Shown one piece after another: positions 26,438-35,311 of a stretch of DNA of 64,000 nt. A program made the position numbers and the translations under genes. The DNA is from Microcoleus sp. FACHB-DQ6 (GTDB taxonomy: Bacteria > Cyanobacteriota > Cyanobacteriia > Cyanobacteriales > Microcoleaceae): assembly GCA_014695175.1 (NCBI GenBank), contig JACJNV010000105.1, positions 17,267 through 81,266 on the forward strand. Reading direction: 5' to 3'. The notes beneath the pieces are model-generated. The model did no database searches. It had not been told where the DNA came from and saw only the letters and a program-made list of their open reading frames with translations. Numbering within the stretch: the first letter of the stretch is position 1; the number at the start of each line of letters is the position of its first letter.

Positions 26438-29400
26438 TCAATGCAAACCCTGACAAATAAACCCCGACCAATAACTCAAATCATCAAAAGGATTTGACAG
26501 AGTGTAAATATTTTCTTTCAAACTTTCATATCCTTTCTTCTGTTTCTGAATCTGATTCTCCCGCTTCGTTATTTTCTTCAAGTCCGCCCCCAACTTATTA
26601 AACTCATCCGTCTCCTTGTCGTAGGATTTCTGCCGCAATTTTAACTCTTGTTTTTCCTTTTGCACCGCAGCCAATTTTGAATTTAAATCCCCAATAATTC
26701 TCTGAAGCAACGGATCGATTTGCGGGTGATAAAGCTCTTTCAACTCCGCCCCCGAAATTTTCCGCAACCTCACCTGTGCCCGTCGCAAAGCCTCTGGACG
26801 ACTCAAAGCTTCCCGACGATACTGATAGTAAAAAATCGAAAACAGCGAAGTAGCAAAATCATCCACCGCCCACAAAGTGCTGACCACACTCCGAGCTCCC
26901 GCACACAAAAAACCCGTTCCCAAACTAAGAAGATTATCGGTAATTTCCGTTCCTCCTAAATTAGTTTCGCAGCAGGACATAAACACATCGGATAACTGCG
27001 GCAAGCGCCAACCAGGTGTCATCAATTCCCCTAACGTGATACTCCCGTCTCCTAAAAACAATCGCGATTCTAAAGGATTGTCCAAACGCGAGACAGCGTG
27101 GTGGCTGGAGTGGATTACATTCACACTTTGGGCGAGGTTTCGATAGGCTGCGACTGTTGCTTCTTGACTTCCTTTTAAGCGCTCAGGTTGGGTCACAATT
27201 TCGGCAATTTGTTCGCACTCAAAACGAGTGAAGTACAAGTCATCCGTAGCATTTTCCACAATCCCGTATTTGGGCGATTCGATGGTTGGGCGTTGATTGC
27301 AATACTCCAAGATTCGGCAACTGGGCACGTAACGAATTAGGAATTTGTGACCAAGGAACACCCTTCGTAGGGGCGGTGCCCCCGTGCCCGCCCTCGGTTG
27401 AGGGGGTTCTATCGGCAATGCCGCCAGCGGAATCTGATGCAAAAACAGATGCGGAATCACAATCAATTCCTCAATCCCATCCAAACAATTACCAATCAAC
27501 TCATCGACTTTCAACCGCTGCGACAACTGAGATAAAAACTCACCCATCCCCTGTTGCCAAATTTTCCTATCCTGCAAGTAAGGCGACAACCAACTCTCAA
27601 AAATCCACTTCTGCAAATTTCCCAAACCCTCTCCCTGACAAGTGTGAATCTGCGGCGCTTTATCCTTGTAAATCACAAAAACATGAGTGTCATCAGTCGT
27701 GGTATAAAAACAGAGAATCGCCGTCTGCGAATTGTCAATTAACTGCTGCATCGCCGCAAACTGCATCGGATCGACTTGAACTTGTCCCGCTAAAACAGGA
27801 TCTAAACTGCGAATATTTTCCCAGATTTCCTGTTTCTCCCTTTCCAATTCTTGAATCTTCTCCGTGTAAGCAGACAAATTTGCCCGACTGCGCGACTGAC
27901 TCCCCACATCGGCTAATTCTTTATTGCCTTCAGAAGGTTTGCGGAGTTGTTCAACTTCTGCGTCAATTTCCTGCTGCTTCGCCTCAAATTCCTGCAAATA
28001 TTTTTGCACTGCGGGCGGAATTTTGCCGCTAGCATACAAATCATTGCTGTGCATTAAATCGACTAACCGCTGAGCACGGGTTCTGTCACAATATTCTATG
28101 GCTTTTTCCAGTTGGTTGCTGTTGACGCAAGCTTGAATTGCCTTTTCGTAAACATCGATCGATTCTGCTAAAATCTGCTGGCGGATATCGTCGGAAGTTG
28201 CCCAACTTCTGCTTTTTTCCACCGCTTGAATTGCTTTCTCGAATCCTTCAAGGGCGATGTCCCAAAAACCAGCAGTGAAAGCGGTATTGCCGAGGTTTCT
28301 ACCTGATTGCAAGCAGTTTAAAGGGAAAGCAGTAGGAGTGCGAATTTCTAATGCTAAGCGAAAACAGGCGATCGCCTCTTCTATATTCGCCGCCCTGACT
28401 CCTTCTATTCTGTTACTATAAGCACCTCCCAAATTGTTTTGAGTCGTTGCCCAATATTCGGGATAATTCTCATGGGTATAGACTTTTAAAGCCTCGCGAT
28501 AACAGGCGATCGCCTCTTCAATATTCCCCGCCCTGACTCCTTCTATTCTGTTACTATAGGCAGGCCCCAAATTGTTTTGAGTCGCTGCCCACTTTTCGGG
28601 ATAATTCTCGCGGGTATAGACTTTTAAAGCTTCCAGATAACAGGCGATCGCCTCTTCAATATTCCCCGCCCTGACTCCTTCTATTCTGCCTTGATAGGCA
28701 TTCCCCAAACCATTTTGAGTCGCTGCCCACTTTTCGGGATAAGCCTCGCGGGTATAGACTTTTAAAGCTTCCCGATAACAGGCGATCGCCTCTTCTATAT
28801 TCTTTGCCCTGACTCCTTCTATTCTGTCACTATAGGCAGCCCCCAAATTGTTTTGAGTCATTGCCCAATTTTCGGGATAAGCCTCGCGGGTACTGACTTT
28901 TAAAGATTCCCGCAAACAAGCGATCGCCTCTTCTATATTCTTTGCCCTGACTCCTTCTATTCTGTCACTATAGGCAGCCCCCAAATTGTTTTGAGTCATT
29001 GCCCAATTTTCGGGATAAGCCTCGCGGGTACTGACTTTTAAAGCTTCTCGAAAACAGGCGATCGCCTCTTCTATATTCGCCGCCCTGATTCCTTCTATTC
29101 TGTTTCTATAGGCAGCCCCCAAATTGTTTTGAGTCATTGCCCAATTTTCGGGATAAGCCTCGCGGGTACTGACTTTTAAAGCTTCCCGAAAACAGGCGAT
29201 CGCCTCTTCTATATTCGTCGCCCTGACTCCTTCTATTCTGTCCCTATAGGCATTGCCCAAATTGTTTTGAACCGTTGCCCATTGTTCGGGATAATTCTCG
29301 CGGGTACGGACTTTTAAAGCTTCCCGAAAACAGGCGATCGCCTCTTCTATATTCGCCGCCCTGGCTCCTTCTATTCTGTCACCATAGGCAGCCCCCAAAT

Positions 29401-30115
29401 TGTTTTGAGTCATTGCCCAATATTCGGGATAATCCTCGCGGGTACTGACTTTTAAAGCTTCTCTAAAACAGGCGATCGCCTCTTCTATATTCGTCGCCCT
29501 GACTCCTTCTATTCTGTCCCTATAGGCATTGCCCAAATTGTTTTGAACCGTTGCCCATTGTTCGGGATAATCCTCGCGGATATAGACTTCTGATGCTGCG
29601 CTATAACAAGCAATGCCTATTTCTAAATTCCCTGCCCGCCACCCCAGAGGAAACTGATTAATTAAGTTGCCAAAATTGACAATAACTCCTGCGATGGGTG
29701 CAGCGTCTTCTGAGGTAATTTCTGTGAATTTTGATGTTGCCCAAACTTGTAAAATTTGAGCAAATTTTAAATCCAATTTGTCTAGATTTTGCTGTAAAAT
29801 ACGATATACGACTTGAGGAACTCCGCCACTGTCTGACGTTGCTTGCAACACCTCTATCAAGAAAGAAAAATACTCTTCAGGAGTTGCTGTACTGCTGACA
29901 TAATTTGCCAAATGTGCCACTAGATTTTGCAACCAAGCTGCTGCATTTGAGTTGCCCTCTGCTGCCATATTAGCCGCTACCGCTTCCATGACTTGCACAA
30001 AATTGACATCAACTAACTCTAGATTGGCGTTGAGAATATTATCCTCTTCACCGCTAGGGCACTCAAGCAGGGCTTGAATCAGTTGGATATAGGCGGCGAT
30101 GCGTTGTTCGTCCAT
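26438..30115 (-). CDS. TPR-CHAT protein, caspase-like protease
   Basis: 1225 residues. An N-terminal helical region of ~160 residues precedes ten tandem 46-residue TPR-like units (about 170-630, each with YPExWAxxQNNLGxAY and NIEEAIAC), further helices and a coiled coil (KQQEIDAEVEQL...). The CHAT domain has His in VIHSSHHAV (probably His1006) and Cys in FMSCCET (probably Cys1049), so the caspase-like dyad is present. A long charged coiled coil (about 1140-1200) is inserted before the terminal LSYWSGFICQG, a usual CHAT end. CHAT proteases act in bacterial immunity or cell death when an upstream sensor fires; the TPR array is the likely partner-binding part. An in-frame dispersed repeat adds PRAGTGAPPLRR. 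Last gene of a probable operon with DUF1822 and a sigma-like gene. Confidence 0.9.
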   Translation of the reverse strand: MDEQRIAAYIQLIQALLECPSGEEDNILNANLELVDVNFVQVMEAVAANMAAEGNSNAAAWLQNLVAHLANYVSSTATPEEYFSFLIEVLQATSDSGGVPQVVYRILQQNLDKLDLKFAQILQVWATSKFTEITSEDAAPIAGVIVNFGNLINQFPLGWRAGNLEIGIACYSAASEVYIREDYPEQWATVQNNLGNAYRDRIEGVRATNIEEAIACFREALKVSTREDYPEYWAMTQNNLGAAYGDRIEGARAANIEEAIACFREALKVRTRENYPEQWATVQNNLGNAYRDRIEGVRATNIEEAIACFREALKVSTREAYPENWAMTQNNLGAAYRNRIEGIRAANIEEAIACFREALKVSTREAYPENWAMTQNNLGAAYSDRIEGVRAKNIEEAIACLRESLKVSTREAYPENWAMTQNNLGAAYSDRIEGVRAKNIEEAIACYREALKVYTREAYPEKWAATQNGLGNAYQGRIEGVRAGNIEEAIACYLEALKVYTRENYPEKWAATQNNLGPAYSNRIEGVRAGNIEEAIACYREALKVYTHENYPEYWATTQNNLGGAYSNRIEGVRAANIEEAIACFRLALEIRTPTAFPLNCLQSGRNLGNTAFTAGFWDIALEGFEKAIQAVEKSRSWATSDDIRQQILAESIDVYEKAIQACVNSNQLEKAIEYCDRTRAQRLVDLMHSNDLYASGKIPPAVQKYLQEFEAKQQEIDAEVEQLRKPSEGNKELADVGSQSRSRANLSAYTEKIQELEREKQEIWENIRSLDPVLAGQVQVDPMQFAAMQQLIDNSQTAILCFYTTTDDTHVFVIYKDKAPQIHTCQGEGLGNLQKWIFESWLSPYLQDRKIWQQGMGEFLSQLSQRLKVDELIGNCLDGIEELIVIPHLFLHQIPLAALPIEPPQPRAGTGAPPLRRVFLGHKFLIRYVPSCRILEYCNQRPTIESPKYGIVENATDDLYFTRFECEQIAEIVTQPERLKGSQEATVAAYRNLAQSVNVIHSSHHAVSRLDNPLESRLFLGDGSITLGELMTPGWRLPQLSDVFMSCCETNLGGTEITDNLLSLGTGFLCAGARSVVSTLWAVDDFATSLFSIFYYQYRREALSRPEALRRAQVRLRKISGAELKELYHPQIDPLLQRIIGDLNSKLAAVQKEKQELKLRQKSYDKETDEFNKLGADLKKITKRENQIQKQKKGYESLKENIYTLSNPFDDLSYWSGFICQGLH
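28290..29650 (-). repeat. Ten 138-bp tandem units coding TPR-like repeats
   Basis: Units of 46 codons are very similar in DNA, most with a HIP1-containing AGGCGATCGCCTC and CCTTCTATTCTG. Units 3-5 (STREAYPENW) are nearly identical, so the array is being homogenised by unequal exchange. Confidence 0.85.
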
Positions 30116-30434
30116 TGGAGTTTCCCTTTATTCTGTATATATATCGATCGGAAATTTGGGGATAATTATGCAAATTCCTGAAAAATTCTAGATATTTGTC
30201 TTTGGAATGTTGTAGGGGCAGATTCACCAACCATAATCGCCAAAAACAAACCATCTCGAAAACCCGCCCCCACCCCATGCAAACAACCCAAAAACGCAAT
30301 ATTTTAATTGTTTTTTCGTATTGATGGCGGGGATGAGGCAGGTTTTTTAGATGGTTGATTTTTATCAGATATGGTTAGTGAACCCGCCCCTACAAGTCAT
30401 GGAAATTTATCCAGATTTCTGGGAGATTGCCGAT
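30116..30434. other. Gap between CHAT and DUF1822 genes
   Basis: 319 bp with no gene. It holds intergenic repeat phrases (GTAGGGGCAGATTCACC near 30212, AACCCGCCCC near 30263 and 30384). It could contain a separate promoter for the CHAT gene; otherwise the three genes form one transcript. Confidence 0.45.
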
Positions 30435-31298
30435 TTATGACAAGGCCAAATCATCACCATCTCCCCAAATTTCAGCCAACTTTTCCAACAAATCTTCAGC
30501 AATCAGATTCAGTTCCGCTTTCACATCCTCCTCAATATTTGAAGCTTTCTCCACAGGTGAAGATTTATCACGATAGAAAGATATATCTCTCTTTCCCAAA
30601 CCTCCACTGCTAGAACCACTTCCCGCTAAAGCCTTCCCTCCTTCATATCCCCAGTCAGATTTCTCACTACTGTGCAAAACTTTATTCAAAATTGCCACTA
30701 TTTCAGAAATAGATTTGTTTTGCAATTTTTCCCGAACTTGTGCTTGTACCGGGTCATTTTCTTCCAAATCAGATAGCAACTCTTCAATTTCATTTTGCAC
30801 TAGCGGAATTGCCAACTCAATCCGATCCAAATACTCCCACAATTCCTCAACTGGTTTGAGATTAGTTAGAGAAATCTCTTCTGTTTCATCCATAATTTCC
30901 ACAGCCGGAATAAAGCCCAAAAGTTTCACCTTATCGAAAGGTTCGGCAAACTGAACGACGATATATGCAATGCGATTTTCCCGCACTTCCGGCAGAAAAA
31001 TCGCCGATTCTCCGAGCTGAACCGGACAGCATTCTATCTTGCCAATTCCCGGCAAAACCAAATCGCCCACATCCACAACCGCCCGCATTGCTGGATTCCA
31101 ACTATCACCGCCATCAATATCGGTTTCCATTTCCATCCATTCCAAGAAATAGTTAACCGCCCAAACCGCCAGGGTATTGAAATAAACCCGCTTGCCTTTT
31201 TGCGGATTAGCTTGCTCTGAAGCAAATTGCAGAGCCAAATTGCGGGCAGTTTGCTCCAGAGGAATTTCTAACAAATAAGTATCTATGCTATTCACCAT
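30435..31298 (-). CDS. DUF1822 family protein
   Basis: 287 residues of a family confined, as far as I know, to cyanobacteria. Hallmarks: FASEQANPQKGKRVYFNTLAVWAVNYFLEWM near the start, then CCPVQLGESAIFLPEVRENRIAYIVVQF. The C-terminal third is acidic and helical. Function unknown. The ATG overlaps the stop of the sigma-like gene (TAATG), so the two are coupled. DUF1822 with a sigma-like gene and a CHAT protein is a recurring arrangement from memory. Confidence 0.85.
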   Translation of the reverse strand: MVNSIDTYLLEIPLEQTARNLALQFASEQANPQKGKRVYFNTLAVWAVNYFLEWMEMETDIDGGDSWNPAMRAVVDVGDLVLPGIGKIECCPVQLGESAIFLPEVRENRIAYIVVQFAEPFDKVKLLGFIPAVEIMDETEEISLTNLKPVEELWEYLDRIELAIPLVQNEIEELLSDLEENDPVQAQVREKLQNKSISEIVAILNKVLHSSEKSDWGYEGGKALAGSGSSSGGLGKRDISFYRDKSSPVEKASNIEEDVKAELNLIAEDLLEKLAEIWGDGDDLALS

Positions 31299-32254
31299 TA
31301 TTCCTCGGGTTGATATCCAAACTTAAGTGCAATCTCTTTGACGAGAGCCAAACCTGTTCTTTTCCAGTGAGAGTTGAGAGTTTGATAGTCAATGTTTAAC
31401 TCTCTGGCAATTTTAGACAATTTATCTGGAGGGTCTTGCAACAGCAATCGCAGTGCGAGTACGTGAGAATTGGCATCCGGTCGAGGGCGGCGATTTTCGG
31501 GATTATTTGGCTTCTTCTTATCTATTTTTTCATTAGGATAACTGTTTCGCAGTTCTGCCGTCGGATCGTCTTCAATACACTGCCATAGTTGGCGGCCGAT
31601 GCGCTGCTTATTTTGAGCTTGTTCTCTCTCGATGAGTTGCTCAATTCCATTTTTCGTGGTATGGTCTATCGGTTCTTGAGCCTCAAATTTTTCACCTCGC
31701 TTGCTCGTAATCTGAGCATCAAAACTAACACTAAAAATCTGTTGCTGCATCCGGCGATATTGCTCATAGACTTTGTTCTTGAGAGTTTTATTGAACCGCT
31801 GAACCACTCGGGTTCGCAACACATCAGCAGCGAGATTGTCGAGGTCAATTCCCCTCAAAAATGCCGAAAGCGTTTTGAGAAAACCGCAATAAGCTTCCTG
31901 CATCATTTCCTCTAAATCAATATTAGGATAAGGATGCTTGCGAATTCCGGGCAAATGGGGAATGAGTTGGCACAATTGATTTTTGAGTCTTTCTTGTTCC
32001 TTACTACTCTCTTGCGAGTCTTTCAAGAGTTGTAGAAGTTGGCGTAACTGTTCGTCGGTGTTCACAGGCACGTTCGGATGACATCGAGATAATTCGATTA
32101 TCCCAGGGAAAATAGCGCTGTAACGTGCGAGCAATAACAAAGTCAAGGAAATCGGTTTGAGTTCCCAACCCGTGGGTGGAAGCAACAAGTTGAAACTTGC
32201 CCCTACAGGAACTAAACCTGCTAAGGGTTCGACGGGGGTATAATGTCTCGTCAT
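31298..32254 (-). CDS. Sigma-70-like protein of the DUF1822/CHAT cluster
   Basis: 318 residues. The middle (LEEMMQEAYCGFLKTLSAFL, RTRVVQRFNKTLKNKVYEQYRRMQQQIFSVSFDA) resembles sigma region 2, and the end (DKLSKIARELNIDYQTLNSHWKRTGLALVKEIA) a region 4 helix-turn-helix. No clear -10-melting aromatic set is visible, so it may be a divergent sigma factor or a sigma-derived regulator. The N-terminal ~35 residues are coded by a segment resembling the GTAGGGGCAAGTT intergenic repeat, so the true start may be downstream. Confidence 0.75.
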   Translation of the reverse strand: MTRHYTPVEPLAGLVPVGASFNLLLPPTGWELKPISLTLLLLARYSAIFPGIIELSRCHPNVPVNTDEQLRQLLQLLKDSQESSKEQERLKNQLCQLIPHLPGIRKHPYPNIDLEEMMQEAYCGFLKTLSAFLRGIDLDNLAADVLRTRVVQRFNKTLKNKVYEQYRRMQQQIFSVSFDAQITSKRGEKFEAQEPIDHTTKNGIEQLIEREQAQNKQRIGRQLWQCIEDDPTAELRNSYPNEKIDKKKPNNPENRRPRPDANSHVLALRLLLQDPPDKLSKIARELNIDYQTLNSHWKRTGLALVKEIALKFGYQPEE

Positions 32255-32547
32255 AGTCCAGTTTTTGCGTGTTGATACTCTGATATCGCAGGTTTTGGTG
32301 GCTTTATGCAGAATTGAGCAAAAATTTTTCGTAAAGGCAATGCAATAAGGACTGAAGTCCTTACTACGAAATTAATCCGGTGTAAAATTAACAATCATAG
32401 GGACTTCTCCATTGCGCTTTTGAAGAGATGTAGCAGGAGTCACCCAGTTTTATGCACATTCAAAAAATAAATCATATCAAACCCTTGATAGCAAAGGATT
32501 TGATATGAAGCGAATTCTATTAGCCAGGATTTGGTATAGCGCAGTTT
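32255..32547. other. Intergenic gap with two hairpins
   Basis: AAGGACT-GA-AGTCCTT (32347-32362) is a perfect 7-bp hairpin of a type repeated in this genome (compare 26299-26320). ATATCAAACCC/GGATTTGATAT (32474-32506) is an 11-bp stem with one mismatch, just downstream of the csbD-like gene, and may end its transcript. Confidence 0.55.
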
Positions 32548-32757
32548 CTACAATTTGTCGATCGACCTTTTGGCTTTATTTGTCAGATTTTTCACAGCAT
32601 CTTTAGCATCTTCTGCTGCGTGGCGGGCGGAGGCTTCCGCTTGTTTGGCTTTGCCTTCAACCTGGTCTTTTCTGTTGCCGGTGATATTACCGAAAATTTC
32701 CTGAGCTTTGCCTTCTAAATTTTTGCCGATCGCCTTCGCTCTGTCTTCTGCACTCAT
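32548..32757 (-). CDS. CsbD family stress protein
   Basis: 69 residues, MSAEDRAKAIGKNLEGKAQEIFGNITGNRKDQVEGKAKQ..., matching the CsbD family (general-stress proteins in Bacillus, common in cyanobacteria). Highly charged, helical, probably unstructured alone. Molecular role unknown. Confidence 0.92.
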   Translation of the reverse strand: MSAEDRAKAIGKNLEGKAQEIFGNITGNRKDQVEGKAKQAEASARHAAEDAKDAVKNLTNKAKRSIDKL

Positions 32758-32954
32758 AATAAGCTCCGTTTGGCAAGTTGCTTTAGTAACATTGTAAAAT
32801 CAACTCGCCTGCAATTGCCTTTAACTTCATATTAATTTATATTCTGCTTGACCTCGGTCTTCTTCTGATGACTTACTTCCGGCCAACTCGTCACTCAAAA
32901 AGCCAAGGATTTTTTTTGACAACTGTATACATCCGCCAAATTCGTCCTAAAAAA

Positions 32955-33782
32955 CTATTTCAAACTCGCCGCAGCAACTTTAATCGGTTCGAGCAATTCT
33001 AACGGCAAATGCAGCATATTCAATTGGGTGCTATCTGCTGCTTTCCTTTCAGGATCGGGGCCGTGATAATCGCTGCCACCAGTTGCAAGCAAACCGTAAT
33101 AAAGACACAAATCTTTCAACTTTTGGATTTGGCTGGAACTGTGGCTGGGATGGTATACTTCAACTCCCATTAAACCAGCATCTACTAATTCTTTTAAGAC
33201 TTCCTCAACAGCGCCGCCGCGAAATAAATAAGGGTGAGCCCAAACTGGTACTGCGCCGCAACTTTTCAGTAAATCAATGCCTTCGACGATCGAGAATTTC
33301 TCGTAATGCACATAAGCCGGGCCGTCATCTCCCAGCCAGCGATCGAATGCTTCCCGCGATGATTTGGCGTGACCGGCTTTTACAAGTGCAGAGGCAATAT
33401 GAGGCCTTCCCGGTGCCATTCCTGGGGATGTTTTTGGCAGTTCGATCGCGTATCCCATTGCTGCTAATTTTTCGACCATTTCCTGCGATCGCCGAAACCG
33501 TCCTTGCAGGCGATCGTTCAAAGGAACGCGCAACTTATTGGCATCGGGATAAAAACCTAAAATGTGCAGCGATCGGCCGTTGTGAACGGTGCTGAGTTCG
33601 AGTCCGGGGACTATTTCGATACCGTGCAAAGCAGCGGCGGCGAAGGCTTCATCCCAGCCCGACATCGTATCGTGATCGGTGACGGCCAAGGCGCGAACCC
33701 CCGAGGACGCGGCGGCGGCTACGAGTTCGGCAGGGGTGAGAGTGCCGTCGGAATAAGTAGTGTGACAGTGGAGCTCTAGCAT
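32955..33782 (-). CDS. PHP domain phosphoesterase (RNase AM/TrpH-like)
   Basis: 275 residues. PHP metal motifs: MLELHCHTTYSDG (HxH), VTDHDTM, VPGLELS, PVWAHPYL and GGSDYHGPD. Related enzymes such as YciV act as 5'-3' exonucleases on short RNAs or on 3',5'-nucleoside bisphosphates. The metal ligands appear complete. Monocistronic. Confidence 0.9.
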   Translation of the reverse strand: MLELHCHTTYSDGTLTPAELVAAAASSGVRALAVTDHDTMSGWDEAFAAAALHGIEIVPGLELSTVHNGRSLHILGFYPDANKLRVPLNDRLQGRFRRSQEMVEKLAAMGYAIELPKTSPGMAPGRPHIASALVKAGHAKSSREAFDRWLGDDGPAYVHYEKFSIVEGIDLLKSCGAVPVWAHPYLFRGGAVEEVLKELVDAGLMGVEVYHPSHSSSQIQKLKDLCLYYGLLATGGSDYHGPDPERKAADSTQLNMLHLPLELLEPIKVAAASLK

Positions 33783-34092
33783 TTTTTTGGTAAGTTAAAG
33801 TCTGTAAAACCTGCAATTATTCCCCTCACTCATGTGAGATATATCCTCATACTATTTTAGATTTTAGATTTTAGATTTTAGATGGGTAATGAGTGATACT
33901 ATAAGGGCTTCGATCTTGTCTACAGTGGCATTTTTTTCGGAACAGGTTTCACTGTCAGCAACATTTTTTCCTCGTTATTTGTAATAACTTGTTGCCCATT
34001 TAATGCGTACATTTATGCTTATTCACACTCTGCATGACATGGTGGATATTCCGCCCGCCTTTTCAGTTGAATTTAGATGCAGAGTACCTTAG
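33783..34092. other. Intergenic gap with inverted TCTAAAA repeats
   Basis: Four TTTTAGA heptamers lie at 33855-33882 upstream of the PHP gene. Seen from that gene they read TCTAAAA, as before xseA, but about 75 bp from the start. Nothing else recognisable. Confidence 0.6.
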
Positions 34093-34374
34093 CTATTTCT
34101 TGATTTCTCTCATTGGGGAAATGACACCCTCTGGCAATTTGGGAGGAATCGGCGATATTTCAATACTTTGTATGTTGTGAACGGGGATAACTACCAGTTT
34201 ATCTGCCAATTCGAGAATTATGGGGTCTGCCGTCAACATTTTGTGCAGGCGAGTGCCTAAAGTTGCTTGCTCTCCTACTGTTCCCTCTGGCGCACTGAAC
34301 TGGAAGTGTTGCTGTTTGCCGTTGGTATAGTGGATTGTCAGATCGATAATTCTTTCTTGGTTGGTTGCTTGCAT
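34093..34374 (-). CDS. Small hypothetical protein (93 aa)
   Basis: MQATNQERIIDLTIHYTNGKQQHFQF..., with LTADPIILELADKLVVIPVHNIQSIEISP and a Pro-rich tail. Mainly beta; resembles small cyanobacterial proteins of unknown function. ATG 34374 with GGGAAA upstream is preferred to an in-frame start 15 codons earlier. Confidence 0.65.
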   Translation of the reverse strand: MQATNQERIIDLTIHYTNGKQQHFQFSAPEGTVGEQATLGTRLHKMLTADPIILELADKLVVIPVHNIQSIEISPIPPKLPEGVISPMREIKK

Positions 34375-34833
34375 AATTTTTTTCCCTAACAGTCGATCGG
34401 GACTTGGCAAAATTAACAATAAATCAAAACTGGCGATCGCACCACCGTTGGAAAGCTTTTGACCAAACCGGGCTGTCGGTATGAAAGTTCGCTTGCTACT
34501 AATTTTATCACAAAAACTGTACTGAAACTCGCCAACTTACCAAGTATACAATTGGCAGTCCGGCTGTCTTCGCTCCTCAATGCGCGAGCTCCTTCGCCAG
34601 CAATATTTGGTCGATCGGGCTTTCTTCTATGCCAGTTGGCAAAGTGGCTCAATTTAGCCTCTGTAGCGACTTGAGTCAAAGCAGTCTCAAGTCATACAGC
34701 AGGGGCATTTGAGCGCTTTGGGTGTCACGGTTTTTCGAGGTGGGAACTGTGGAGGTTGGGATAGTGGCATTCTGCTGTCACTGCGGTAGAGGATTTTTTT
34801 ATAAATTAATAACATAACATTCAGGTACAGCTT
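34375..34833. other. Intergenic gap, no gene supported
   Basis: 459 bp. Overlapping ORFs on both strands (34413-34679 minus, 34459-34674 plus) lack SD sites and protein-like composition. The end is AT-rich (promoter of the next gene). Confidence 0.5.
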
Positions 34834-35160
34834 ATGAAATCCACACTTTGTTTTCCAGAAACTTCTCTTCAATCTAACACAGTCACTGTTAATAATAATG
34901 CTATTGACTCTTGTATCCTTGCAGCTTGGATTGACTTAGTAGGAGGAGACTTTGAGAGCTTGGGAGGAGATGATTGGCTTCCCTTGTGCGGCGACATTGA
35001 TGACGGCGAAATTTACCGGGAATGGTTTTTTTGGCAAGACAGCGAAGTGACTCAAGAGTGGGAAGCTTACGATCCAATTACTAATTATCGAGTTGTGGCA
35101 TCTAGCCGAGAAATGCTGATTTCTAAAATTGACCAAATAGAAGATGCCAGAAAAGTTTAG
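34834..35160 (+). CDS. Acidic hypothetical protein (108 aa)
   Basis: Acidic and Trp-rich (AAWIDLVGGDFESLGGDDWLPLCGDIDDGEIYREWFFWQD). No family recognised. The frame ends just before the bidirectional hairpin at 35217, which supports it as a transcribed gene. Confidence 0.6.
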   Translation: MKSTLCFPETSLQSNTVTVNNNAIDSCILAAWIDLVGGDFESLGGDDWLPLCGDIDDGEIYREWFFWQDSEVTQEWEAYDPITNYRVVASSREMLISKIDQIEDARKV

Positions 35161-35216
35161 CTGTTCGGGAAAACGTTAAATCTTGATGTTCAACTTTAAT
35201 AAAAATTATGTAAACC

Positions 35217-35260
35217 AACCCGGTTTCTTTGCCGAAAGGCCTTAAAGAAACCGGGTTTTT
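35217..35260. terminator. Bidirectional hairpin with AACCCGGTTTCTTT arms (copy 3)
   Basis: AACCCGGTTTCTTT pairs perfectly with AAAGAAACCGGGTT (14 bp, 13-base loop), followed by T's. It is located between converging genes 34834-35160 and 35312-35779. Third copy of the AGAAACCGGG-arm element. Confidence 0.75.
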
Positions 35261-35311
35261 AAGACCACAACTCTAGGTTTGGGTTTAGTTCCACGGGCAA
35301 AACCTAATAAT

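Noticed and set aside
27286..28032. 248-codon plus-strand ORF across the CHAT gene
   Set aside because: Antisense shadow; Pro/Ser-rich and without motif, while the minus strand holds the catalytic CHAT domain.
28290..29650. Tandem repeats read as a satellite or CRISPR-like array
   Set aside because: The 138-bp period is 46 codons in a single open frame encoding TPR-like units.
34413..34679. Overlapping ORFs on both strands in the 34.4-34.8 kb gap
   Set aside because: Neither has a plausible ribosome-binding site or recognisable sequence; they are mutual shadows.
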